A stretch of 64,000 nucleotides of DNA from Chitinophagaceae bacterium (GTDB taxonomy: Bacteria > Bacteroidota > Bacteroidia > Chitinophagales > Chitinophagaceae). Positions 53,836 to 62,134 of this stretch are shown here, piece after piece; the first letter of the stretch is position 1; the number at the start of each line of letters is the position of its first letter. Below the pieces are notes generated by a model. It was not told the DNA's origin, searched no databases, and saw only the letters and a program-made list of their open reading frames with translations. The DNA lies in contig JADJDJ010000003.1 in NCBI GenBank assembly GCA_016702745.1, positions 434,001-498,000 on the forward strand, given 5' to 3'. Both the position numbers and the translations under genes were made by a program.

Positions 53836-55069
53836 GCCTGACTTTTTCTCCTTTGTAATTCTTTGCTGATAAGTCCAAGCTCTCTTCCGGTTTGTCCGCC
53901 CACGGAAGTATTTTCCTGTGCCCGGCGCATCAGGTAAGGAATCACATCTTTGATGGGGCCAAAGGGCAGGTACTTACTCACACTGGCACCGGCATGTGCC
54001 AGGTTGAAAGTAATATTATCACTCATCCCATATAACTGACTCCAGTGAATATGCGGATGATCCAGTGGTAACCCCTTTTCCAACATGAGCTCAGCTGCAT
54101 ATAAATTGCTATACTCATTATGCGAAGCCACCACGAGGGCAACCCGTTCAATATGATCAATACAGAATTTAACCCCGTCATTATAATCCCGGTCACTGCT
54201 TTCCTTATCTGGCTGGATCGGAGAAGGATAGCCCATATCAGCCGCCCGCTTTCTTTCCTTTTCCATATAAGCTCCTCTGACCAGTTTGGCACCCAGGATA
54301 AAATTCCTTTCCAGTGCGGCTTCATATGAAGCTTTCAGAAAATCAAGGCGGTCATGCCGGTAATGCTGCAGGGTATTATAAACCACACAGCGGGTTTTGT
54401 TGAAAGTATCCATCATCAGAATGGTCAGCGCATCCACCGGATCCTGGATCCAGGTTTCCTCTGCATCAATAAACACCCCGATTTTTTCTCTACCGCTGTT
54501 TCACAAATGCGCATCATCCGGTACCGTACCCGATGCCATTCCTCCCTTTCATCAGCCGGCAATTGTTCAATCGCCTGCAGGAATCGCTTCATCAGTGTTC
54601 CTTCACCCGCATGCATTAATGTATCCAGTTTTTCCAGCAGCCCGAAGCGGGTGAGACCGGTTACCTTGATACTCATGAATGGAATATTGGGCTGAGTGGC
54701 TGCGTAATTGATCACACGGATAAATTCTTCAGTAGATTGTTCAAATCCTTTTTCTCCGTCATGACCACCTTCCACACCATAATCCAGGATCACCTGTACT
54801 TTATACCCACCCAGCTTCCGGGCGACGATGGCCGTTTCCTCCAGGGTTTCCCCTCCAACGAATTGCTGAAAAATAGTTCGCCGGATTATCCCCTTTACAG
54901 GTAAACCGGCCCTGATTGCCCAGGGGGCCAGCCGGGTACCCATTTTTACAATCCAGGGCTTGGCCATCATATTAAAAAGAAAGCGGGCTTTTCGCAGTTG
55001 TTTGTCTGTCTTGTATTCGAAGGCGAATTCCGTATTATCGAACGAAATAGAAGGATCAGCAGGATTCAT
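53832..55069 (-). CDS. Proline dehydrogenase, frameshifted at 54482-54487
   Basis: From the ATG at 55069 the first frame covers the N-terminal barrel half (VARKLGGYKVQVILDYGVEG, IPFMSIKVTGLTRFGLLEKL) up to CETAVEKK. The adjacent frame then gives VFIDAEETWIQDPVDALT, GAKLVRGAYMEKERKRA and ASHNEYSN, ending at 53832. Adding one A to the A6 run (T6 at 54482-54487 on the plus strand) joins them as EKKIGVFIDAEE, 412 residues in all. The FAD-dependent barrel oxidises proline to pyrroline-5-carboxylate at the membrane. Catalytic-looking segments are intact in both halves, so an error in the homopolymer is more likely than decay. Confidence 0.9.
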
Positions 55070-55085
55070 ACAGCAATTTATGCTG

Positions 55086-55093
55086 CAAAAATA
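55086..55093 (-). promoter_or_regulatory. Putative -7 element (TATTTTTG) for proline dehydrogenase gene
   Basis: TATTTTTG on the minus strand matches TAnnTTTG and lies 16 bases before the ATG at 55069. Confidence 0.5.
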
Positions 55094-55136
55094 GCCGAAA
55101 GTAACGAAGGTTTGTAATGACTGTTCTCAGTAAAAA

Positions 55137-55853
55137 TCAGATAGCCTGATGGTTAAACGGCTGAAGCACCATTTCACTGACCACGGCACTGGCTGGCTGC
55201 TGGGCCAGGAACCAGATGGCTTTTGCCGCTTCATCTGCCCGTATCATTTTTTCCCTTTGCACCCTTAAATCAATCGTATCCCAAAAAGGTGTATCCACCC
55301 CACCCATATAAATATTTGTAATCCGGATCTCTGTCCGCTTCAATTCCTCCCGGATGCTTTGCATCATCCCCACCAGTGCATACTTGGATGCTGAGTAAGC
55401 CGCTGCACCTGCCATTGGCGTTTTACCCAATACTCCCGGGATATTGATGATTAAACCCCTCTTTTCAGTCTTCATATGCGGCAGAAATGACCTGACCAGA
55501 TTAAATGAACCCAGGAGGTTTGCCTGTAAGGATCGCATCATATCATCAGCAGTAAGCAATTCAAATGGTTTGATGATACCCAGTCCGGCAGTATTAATCA
55601 GGATATCAATCCGGGGATAACATTTAAAGTACGCCTCATGAAGAAGGGCCACCTGGCCTTCTGAAGAAATATCCGCTGCCAGAGAAGCCTGTTCAGGTAA
55701 GCCGGTCTCAGCCGCAATCGCATTCAGCTTTTCCTGGTTTCGGCCCGTCAGAAACAAATGAGCCCCGGCTCCGGCAAAAAGCCTGGCAGTTGCAGACCCG
55801 ATTCCACCAGTGGCACCTGCCAGTAATACGTATTTCCCCTTAATGGCTTCCAT
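55137..55853 (-). CDS. Short-chain dehydrogenase/reductase
   Basis: 238 residues from the ATG at 55853 (the longer start at 55922 is rejected because it overlaps the divergent photolyase gene). A classical SDR: the cofactor motif GATGGIGSA, NTAGLG, and the catalytic pair in YSASKYA. The preceding serine of the catalytic triad is not obvious (GVLGKTPMAGAAA). The substrate is unknown. It is transcribed divergently from the photolyase-related gene, 53 bases apart. SDR genes of this kind are often next to photolyase genes in light-responsive clusters. Confidence 0.88.
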   Translation of the reverse strand: MEAIKGKYVLLAGATGGIGSATARLFAGAGAHLFLTGRNQEKLNAIAAETGLPEQASLAADISSEGQVALLHEAYFKCYPRIDILINTAGLGIIKPFELLTADDMMRSLQANLLGSFNLVRSFLPHMKTEKRGLIINIPGVLGKTPMAGAAAYSASKYALVGMMQSIREELKRTEIRITNIYMGGVDTPFWDTIDLRVQREKMIRADEAAKAIWFLAQQPASAVVSEMVLQPFNHQAI

Positions 55854-55906
55854 AAACAATGATTTGCCCAAACAACAAATCTTTTGAATTATTGTTGAGG
55901 CTTTGA

Positions 55907-57394
55907 ATGAACAGTTGCACACTCATTTTCCCACATCAGCTTTTCAGGCAGCACCCGGCCCTTGATAAAAGCAGGGCCGTATGGCTGGTGGAAGAATTTC
56001 TTTTTTTCCGCCAGTACAGATTTCATCAGCAGAAAATCATGTTCCATCGTGCCAGCATGAAGGCCTATGCCCATTTCCTCATCAGGGAAGGTTACGAAGT
56101 CAATTATATTGATAACAATGATAAACGGTCTGATATCCGTGTACTGATCGGGGAACTCAGTAACAGAGGTCCTGTGCTGCTTTATTATTGCGATACCGTT
56201 GATGACTGGCTGGAAAAAAGAATAGCCCGGTCGGCAGATGAAAATGCCTGTTTACAAAGAAAACTGGATAGTCCGAATTTTCTGAATACCGAGGGAGAAC
56301 TGGCTGATTATTTTCTGACACACCGGTATTACCAGACTGAATTTTATATTCATCAAAGGAAAAAAAATGGATGGCTGCTGGAAGCCCCGGGCAAGCCTTT
56401 GGGAGGAAAATGGACCTTTGATAATGAGAACCGCAAAAAAATGCCGGCCAAAGAACAGGCGCCTGCTGTCAATTGGCCGGAAGACAACGGGTTTACAATA
56501 GAAGCAGGGGAATATACCCGCCGGTTTTTCAGTGATCACTATGGCAATACCGGCCATTTCCGTTACCCGGTAACTCATCAGGATGCAGCAAACTGGTTAC
56601 AGGATTTTCTGGATAACCGTTTCTCACAATTTGGCATTTACGAGGATGCGATGAAGCAACAGGAGTCCATCCTCTGTCATTCCCTCCTGTCTCCATTGAT
56701 TAATTGCGGTTTACTCGATCCAAAAGAAGTGATTGACAAAATCTTTGAGCATGCGAATCAATACCAGGTACCGTTGAATTCAATGGAAGGACTGATCCGC
56801 CAATTGACCGGCTGGCGTGAATTTATCCGCGGAATCTATATTCTGGAAGGCGGTAAACAAAGAACCCGGAATTATTGGGGATTCAAACGCAAAATCCCCG
56901 CCAGTTTCTGGACCGGAGAAACCGGTATTCATCCGGTTGACATTGTTATAAAAAGAGTATTGAAAACCGGGTACTGTCATCATATTGAAAGACTGATGGT
57001 ACTCGGCAATTTTATGCTGCTTTGCGAATTTGACCCCGATGAAGTGTATCGCTGGTTCATGGAATTATTTATCGACAGTTATGACTGGGTGATGGTTCCC
57101 AATGTGTATGGCATGACCCAATTTGCAGATGGAGGAATCATGACCACCAAGCCATATATCAGTGGCAGTAACTACCTGCTTAAAATGGGCGACTGGGACA
57201 AAGGCTCCTGGCAGGAAATATGGGATGGTCTTTTCTGGCGATTTATGCATGTACACCGTGATTTCTTTGGCAGTAATCCGAGGCTGGGCATGTTGCTGAA
57301 TACATTTGATAAGATGAGTCCGGAAAAAGAAACTATCATCTTCAGACTGCCGATACATTCCTCGCTGCACTGGACCTATGAAAACCCCGAATAA
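55907..57394 (+). CDS. Cryptochrome/photolyase-related protein (FeS-BCP family) lacking the Fe-S cysteines
   Basis: 495 residues. The N-terminal Rossmann domain starts TLIFPHQLFRQHPALDKSRAV and has FHQQKIMFHRASMKAYAHFL. The FAD domain has GLIRQLTGWREFIRGIY, TGYCHHIERLMVLGNFMLL, YDWVMVPNVYGMTQFADGG and KPYISGSNYLL. This is the prokaryotic (6-4) photolyase or DPRP group. The group normally has four cysteines for a [4Fe-4S] cluster. The one in the GETxxNC stretch and the three after KPYxxSGNY are replaced here (GETGIHPVDI; GDWDKGSWQEI), so no cluster is expected. FAD-site residues look retained. Confidence 0.88.
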   Translation: MNSCTLIFPHQLFRQHPALDKSRAVWLVEEFLFFRQYRFHQQKIMFHRASMKAYAHFLIREGYEVNYIDNNDKRSDIRVLIGELSNRGPVLLYYCDTVDDWLEKRIARSADENACLQRKLDSPNFLNTEGELADYFLTHRYYQTEFYIHQRKKNGWLLEAPGKPLGGKWTFDNENRKKMPAKEQAPAVNWPEDNGFTIEAGEYTRRFFSDHYGNTGHFRYPVTHQDAANWLQDFLDNRFSQFGIYEDAMKQQESILCHSLLSPLINCGLLDPKEVIDKIFEHANQYQVPLNSMEGLIRQLTGWREFIRGIYILEGGKQRTRNYWGFKRKIPASFWTGETGIHPVDIVIKRVLKTGYCHHIERLMVLGNFMLLCEFDPDEVYRWFMELFIDSYDWVMVPNVYGMTQFADGGIMTTKPYISGSNYLLKMGDWDKGSWQEIWDGLFWRFMHVHRDFFGSNPRLGMLLNTFDKMSPEKETIIFRLPIHSSLHWTYENPE

Positions 57395-57527
57395 AAAGTA
57401 CCTGCCGGTCAAAATCTGCCCCATCTGCCAGCGCCCCTTTAACTGGCGAAAAAAATGGGAAAAGAATTGGGAGGAAATAAAGTACTGCAGCAGCAGGTGC
57501 CGGACATTAAAAAAAACCGGGTTGTAA
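57378..57527 (+). CDS. DUF2256 zinc-ribbon-like small protein
   Basis: 49 residues, starting 17 bases before the photolyase-related gene ends, in another frame. It reads KICPICQRPFNWRKKWEKNW and then KYCSSRCR. Two C-x-x-C/C-x-x-x-C pairs spaced by about 20 residues and the RPFxWRKKW core define DUF2256. These small proteins are commonly encoded next to photolyase/cryptochrome genes; their role is unknown. The overlap implies coupled translation. Confidence 0.88.
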   Translation: MKTPNKKYLPVKICPICQRPFNWRKKWEKNWEEIKYCSSRCRTLKKTGL

Positions 57528-57634
57528 AACTGACTGCCATTTGTTAAAGGATCTATTACTGTTCTGGTACATTTTTCCAACAAAATCATAATACAATATC
57601 GAAACGCAACATTCAATGATTGTCGTTTGTTGTG

Positions 57635-58804
57635 ATGGATATGCAATTCAGCAATTTTCCAACCCGGTACGAATCAATACCTGACCTTATTGATGCTATT
57701 GACCCGATTGCCTATTCCCGCTACCGCAATCATGTGGATGGCCCTGTTACTTATTTATCCCCTTATATATCAAGGGGCGTGATTTCAACAAAACAGGTAT
57801 TGACAGCTGTTCTGAACAAAGGATATACATTGAAGCAATCGGAAAAGCTGATCCAGGAAATGGCCTGGAGGGAATATTTTCAAAGAGTATGGCAATGCAT
57901 GGAAGATGAAATTTTCAGCGATATCCGGAGCCGGTATACCGGTATCAGACATGCACAGATTCCACAGGCAGTATTGGATGCCACTACCGGAATTGAAGCT
58001 ATTGATAAGGGCATTCAGGATTTATATCACTTGGGGTATATGCATAACCATTTGCGTATGTACACGGCCAGTATCAGCTGTGTAACAGCAAAAGCTCACT
58101 GGCTCAATCCATCAAAATGGATGTACTATCATCTGCTGGACGGAGATCTTGCCAGTAATAGCTGCAGCTGGCAATGGGTGGCCGGAAGTTTTTCTTCCAA
58201 ACAATATTATTGCAACCAGGAAAATATCAATAAGTATTCCGGAACCACACAAAAAAATACATTCCTCGACAGAGCATACCCTGAATTGCCCGGGATGGAA
58301 ACACCGGAGGTATTAAAAGCACCTGGTACTTTTAAAGCGGTAACCCATTTACCCGTTACAAAGCGCCCCCGGCTAGATCCGCAATTGCCATTAATCATTT
58401 ACAATAGTTATAATCTTGATCCCAATTGGCGGAAAGATGTATCCGCTAACAGAATACTACTGCTGGAACCTTCGCATTTCAGGGAATATCCGGTCAGTGA
58501 AAAAGTAATCAGCTTTATTATACAACTGGCCAAAAACATTGAAGGCATACAGGTTTTTGCCGGAGAGTTAGCCGACCTGCCGGATATACAAAAATGTCCG
58601 GCGATCTATTCAAAAGAACATCCTGCATTTCCTCATTATCCGGGCATCAAAGATGAAAGAGAATGGCTCTTCCCGGAGATACAGGGTTTGTATCCTTCTT
58701 TTTTTCAGTTACTGGAAAAATGTGAGCGGGAGCTTGACCGGCTGTATGGAGAACAGCATTTCCCCGATCCTGCCGGAAAAAACCGGCAACCCGCTTATCT
58801 TTGA
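57635..58804 (+). CDS. Photolyase-fold FAD-binding domain protein
   Basis: About 389 residues from the ATG at 57635 (another at 57641). The first two thirds are the FAD-binding domain of cryptochromes and photolyases: TYLSPYISRGVIST, QEMAWREYFQRVWQ, NHLRMYTASI, and LLDGDLASNSCSWQWVAGSF, which matches the family's LIDGDLAANNGGWQW segment. No N-terminal antenna domain precedes it. Instead the last 130 residues (ANRILLLEPSHFREYPVSEK, GIQVFAGELADL, YPGIKDEREWLFPE) look like a Rossmann-type domain following the FAD domain. Whether it repairs DNA or signals is unknown. It lies 108 bases after the DUF2256 gene. Confidence 0.82.
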   Translation: MDMQFSNFPTRYESIPDLIDAIDPIAYSRYRNHVDGPVTYLSPYISRGVISTKQVLTAVLNKGYTLKQSEKLIQEMAWREYFQRVWQCMEDEIFSDIRSRYTGIRHAQIPQAVLDATTGIEAIDKGIQDLYHLGYMHNHLRMYTASISCVTAKAHWLNPSKWMYYHLLDGDLASNSCSWQWVAGSFSSKQYYCNQENINKYSGTTQKNTFLDRAYPELPGMETPEVLKAPGTFKAVTHLPVTKRPRLDPQLPLIIYNSYNLDPNWRKDVSANRILLLEPSHFREYPVSEKVISFIIQLAKNIEGIQVFAGELADLPDIQKCPAIYSKEHPAFPHYPGIKDEREWLFPEIQGLYPSFFQLLEKCERELDRLYGEQHFPDPAGKNRQPAYL

Positions 58805-58841
58805 GCCGTCACTGAAATCAATCAGTGCATAAAAAGCTGAT

Positions 58842-59357
58842 ATGGAAAACAAAAAGGCTTCAGAAAGTATTACGATCATGACAGAACTGGTGTTGCCCAA
58901 TGATACCAACCTGTTCAATAACCTGATGGGTGGACGTCTGATGTACTGGATGGATATTGCAGCAGCACTTTCTGCCCAAAAGCATTGTAACGCCCCGGTT
59001 GTAACCGCATCTGTTGATAATATTTCATTTGAGAACCCGATCAAACTCGGAAACGTTGTTCATATTGAAGCAAAAGTGACACGGGCCTTCACTTCTTCCA
59101 TGGAAATACACCTGAGAGTTTGGGGAGAAGACCTCACACAACAATATAAATACAAAAGCAACGAAGCTTATTACACTTTTGTAGCCCTTGACCCCAACCG
59201 TAAACCCAGACCCGTTCCCGGACTCCTGCCTGAAACTGAAGAAGAAAGAAAATTATTTGATGGAGCCTTAAGGAGAAGACAACTACGATTGATCCTGGGC
59301 GGAAAGTTAAAACCGGATGATGCTACCGAATTGAAAGCATTGTTTGTAAAAGATTAA
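58842..59357 (+). CDS. Acyl-CoA thioesterase (hotdog fold, BACH/YciA type)
   Basis: 171 residues. The hotdog helix region has LPNDTNLFNNLMGGRLMYWMDIAAALSA, with the conserved N-x-x-G-x-x-G-G pattern and the catalytic aspartate in WMD. ASVDNISFENPIKLGNVVHIEAKV and AYYTFVALDPNRKPRPVPGL follow. It hydrolyses acyl-CoA to free acid and CoA in the cytoplasm; chain-length preference cannot be told. Its stop overlaps that of the converging acyltransferase gene by four bases. Confidence 0.91.
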   Translation: MENKKASESITIMTELVLPNDTNLFNNLMGGRLMYWMDIAAALSAQKHCNAPVVTASVDNISFENPIKLGNVVHIEAKVTRAFTSSMEIHLRVWGEDLTQQYKYKSNEAYYTFVALDPNRKPRPVPGLLPETEEERKLFDGALRRRQLRLILGGKLKPDDATELKALFVKD

Positions 59358-60130
59358 CCAGTTACCTGATTTGTTGGCAGGTGATGTCTCCCTTTCATCA
59401 TGAACGGTTTACTTTGTTCAATGGCATCCATTACCTGGGCCAGAATGGTTGCGGCCGGCGCCTCATAATCAATTTCCAATGGGGCTTTGAAAGTAACACT
59501 GAGCGCCGTTCCCTTTTTTTTGAATCGCAACCCTTTCTTATTAAACGCACGCCAGAAACCACTGATCACCACCGGAATCACAATGGGTTTTGTTTGCTTA
59601 ATGATCATGGCAGTTCCTTTTCTCCCCGGAGCAAATGGTTTGGTGGTTCCCTGCGGAAAAGTAATGACCCAGTTTTGTTCCAGTGCCCTGAATATTTTAC
59701 GGGTGTCAGAAGGATCCAGTCCTTTTCTGACTTCTTTCCCTTCCTCCCGCCAGGTTCGTTTAACAGTCAATCCGCCCGCTAATAAAAAGATCCGGCTGAT
59801 CAGGCTTCCTTTCATGGTTTCCTCTGCTGCAACATAATTTACCCGGGTGAAAGGATTCAACAGATAGTAAGGAATTCCCAACCGGTTTTTTTTACCCCAT
59901 TTCACCGCACAGAAAATATGCAGGAAAGTTATCACATCGGCAAAATAGGTCTGGTGATTGCTGACAAAAAGTACATTTCTTTTGGGGAGATTTGCAAAAT
60001 GTTCAGTACCACTGATGCGGATTTTATTAACGATGGCGAGTCCGGGATACGAGAACAGCCCAACGAAAAAATAAACGATTTTTCGAATTGGATGGAAATT
60101 CTTCAGCCGGTTGATGATAGACAAAGCCAT
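59354..60130 (-). CDS. PlsC-like 1-acyl-glycerol-3-phosphate acyltransferase
   Basis: 258 residues from the ATG at 60130 (start MALSIINRL). The acyltransferase block I reads VSNHQTYFADV, an H-x5-D spacing where the common PlsC motif is H-x4-D. Block III reads TFPQGTTKPFAPGRKG, with Q replacing the usual E of FPEGT. A hydrophobic N-terminus (IVYFFVGLFSYPGLAIV) suggests membrane association. The likely role is transfer of an acyl chain to lysophosphatidic acid or a related lysolipid. The variant motifs make the exact acceptor uncertain. Confidence 0.8.
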   Translation of the reverse strand: MALSIINRLKNFHPIRKIVYFFVGLFSYPGLAIVNKIRISGTEHFANLPKRNVLFVSNHQTYFADVITFLHIFCAVKWGKKNRLGIPYYLLNPFTRVNYVAAEETMKGSLISRIFLLAGGLTVKRTWREEGKEVRKGLDPSDTRKIFRALEQNWVITFPQGTTKPFAPGRKGTAMIIKQTKPIVIPVVISGFWRAFNKKGLRFKKKGTALSVTFKAPLEIDYEAPAATILAQVMDAIEQSKPFMMKGRHHLPTNQVTG

Positions 60131-60170
60131 AAAAAGCAATCATTCAAATCGGTCTCAAATTAAGAAAACT

Positions 60171-60192
60171 AGACTTTGAATCAGCAAAGTCT
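60171..60192. other. Small inverted repeat AGACTTTG/CAAAGTCT
   Basis: An eight-base perfect inverted repeat with a six-base spacer, 40 bases upstream of the acyltransferase ATG. It could be an operator or simply chance. Confidence 0.35.
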
Positions 60193-60203
60193 GGCTGCAA
60201 AGC

Positions 60204-60232
60204 AAAAAAAAAGGCCTCCCCGAAGGGAGGCC
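60204..60232 (-). terminator. Rho-independent terminator of the T9SS cargo gene
   Basis: On the minus strand GGCCTCCC and GGGAGGCC form a perfect eight-pair stem with a TTCG loop (60232-60213), followed by nine T residues. It ends transcription coming from the gene that stops at 60384. Confidence 0.9.
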
Positions 60233-60345
60233 AGTATCAGCTGTAAACCTTTGAGCATGAAATCAGCTGAAACAAAGTTTACGCAGACTGCTAAAGATTT
60301 GTAGTGGTTTTTCCAGGATAAAATAAGATAGAATGCTTTATAAGA

Positions 60346-60372
60346 ATTCCCGGGGAAGAACTCCCCGGGAAT
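60346..60372. other. Perfect 11-bp hairpin downstream of the T9SS cargo gene
   Basis: ATTCCCGGGGA (60346-60356) and its exact complement (60362-60372) are separated by five bases, twelve bases after the stop codon. No T-tract follows on the minus strand. The real terminator is 114 bases farther on, so this hairpin would remain in the 3' end of the mRNA. Confidence 0.6.
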
Positions 60373-60383
60373 ATGGTATGTAA

Positions 60384-62090
60384 TTATTGCAAGGTTACTT
60401 TCTGACTGAAAGACTCGCCGTTTTCTGTATTCCGGACCTTCATGATATAGGTTCCGGCAGGGAGATTGTTTCTGTTCACATTCACATACTGTACATTGTA
60501 TTGTACAATCGCACGCTGTGAAGAAACTTCCTGTCCGCCCATATTGTACAGGCTGATCAGGTATTCACCCTTAACATTAGAAAACTCAACACTCATATTG
60601 CTGATCGCCGGGTTCGGGAATACCCTTACACCTTTGATGCTGCCAGCTTTACGGACTACAGCGATATTGCTGAACTTGTAGCTGCCATCTTCATCCAGCA
60701 AACGAAGCCGGTAATAATAAACAGGAGCCTGCATATTCAGGTCAGTATGTGCATAGCTGGATTCCACCACACTATTACCCATCGCTGCCTTGGTACCAAT
60801 CACACTGAAATTAACTCCGTCTGAGCTTCTTTCAATCTGGAATTCTTTGGTATTGATTTCAGAAGCTGTTTTCCAGTTCAGTTGTACATCATTTCCGCTC
60901 AGTGCTGCATTCAGTTGCATACCCGTGGCAGGCAAAGGAATCAGCTGCTCTTGCTTCAGACTCGCAGAGATAAACCAGATATCACCGGTGAGCGGATCTC
61001 TGGTACCGCCATTTACGGCAGAACCCGGAGCTGACCAGTTAAACTGTGAACCGGTTGCACCACGCAGGTAAACCCGGAAACGCAGGAATCTTACAGTCTG
61101 GTTAATCCGTACACTTCCTGAAGCAGCACCATAGTTATTGAACTGACCGGGAGCAGGTACACCCTGATCTGTTGACTCTCCGTTAGGAGTGGCTGTATTG
61201 TTATTCACGATCAGATTTCCGGAAAGGTCAAAGAATTGGTTTCCTGCCATACGCGTCATGGGATAACCACCAACCAGTTCCAGTTCGGTTGTAAAGAAAG
61301 TAGAAATCCAGTTTGCTGTATTGGATGGATCTAATGCGGTTGGGCAATAGCGGTATGAACCACCCAGACCGGCAATATGAATCACCGGATTCTGTACAAA
61401 GCGGCTAAAAGAGACCACGAGGTCACCATAATAATGGCGGGTAGCGGCATTATGGGTTCTGCCTAAATCAGCCATTACCTGAGCACAGGTAAATACACTG
61501 ACACCACCGTTGGCATCATTGGCTGCACCTGGCAGTAAACCTTCTGCATCAATACCGGTTCCGGATTGTGCAGGATAGGATCCGGCAACGGGTGTGGCAC
61601 CCGCATCAGACATAAACATACCGTTTCTGGGGCCCCAGCTGTTACCAAATGCACCAAAGAGATCATAACTGTTCAACGGCGATGCCTGTTGAACGTTTGG
61701 ATTTCCGGGAGCAGTTCCGGTAGCCTGTGAAGGTCCTGCACCGAATACCAGACCATTGGGAACCGCATTAGAGGAACCACTTAAGTTAGTGGTACCGGCT
61801 CCGTATGTAAGTCCGGTGAATTGCTGATTCGCCAGTGAAATGGTGGCAGAAATGTAAGGGGCCGTGATAGCATCAGGATTATTGCCCTGGGCATTGAAAT
61901 TACCATTGTCAAGTCTGTCTTTATCAAAAAAGACTACATGGTTAGAGGTCCGTGGACCAAATCCATTACCGGCAACGGGGGTGGTGGCATGACCAAGGGT
62001 CATTTCCATCAGCTTTGCCTGGCCGAATGATGCTGCACCCGCCAGTAAGGCGGACATGATCAGTGCGTAGCGTTTTGTGTTTTTGCTCAT
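60384..62090 (-). CDS. Secreted protein with type IX secretion C-terminal sorting domain
   Basis: 568 residues. The signal peptide is KRYALIMSALLAGAASFGQ. Residues about 20-385 form an unrecognised domain rich in G, N and S (VVFFDKDRLDNGNFNAQG, FSRFVQNPVIHIAGLGGSYRY). A fibronectin-III-like segment (LNAALSGNDVQLNWKTASEINTKEFQIERS) spans about 393-480. The end is a T9SS type A sorting domain: VFPNPAISNMSVEFSNVKG, LYNMGGQEV, LPAGTYIMKV and a final VTLQ. It is exported across the outer membrane and probably anchored at the surface. It is 44 bases downstream of the SdrD-like gene and likely cotranscribed with it. Confidence 0.88.
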   Translation of the reverse strand: MSKNTKRYALIMSALLAGAASFGQAKLMEMTLGHATTPVAGNGFGPRTSNHVVFFDKDRLDNGNFNAQGNNPDAITAPYISATISLANQQFTGLTYGAGTTNLSGSSNAVPNGLVFGAGPSQATGTAPGNPNVQQASPLNSYDLFGAFGNSWGPRNGMFMSDAGATPVAGSYPAQSGTGIDAEGLLPGAANDANGGVSVFTCAQVMADLGRTHNAATRHYYGDLVVSFSRFVQNPVIHIAGLGGSYRYCPTALDPSNTANWISTFFTTELELVGGYPMTRMAGNQFFDLSGNLIVNNNTATPNGESTDQGVPAPGQFNNYGAASGSVRINQTVRFLRFRVYLRGATGSQFNWSAPGSAVNGGTRDPLTGDIWFISASLKQEQLIPLPATGMQLNAALSGNDVQLNWKTASEINTKEFQIERSSDGVNFSVIGTKAAMGNSVVESSYAHTDLNMQAPVYYYRLRLLDEDGSYKFSNIAVVRKAGSIKGVRVFPNPAISNMSVEFSNVKGEYLISLYNMGGQEVSSQRAIVQYNVQYVNVNRNNLPAGTYIMKVRNTENGESFSQKVTLQ

Positions 62091-62134
62091 AACAGGTTTT
62101 TTTAATTATTAGAAAGAGTTGAATATTTTTTTAA

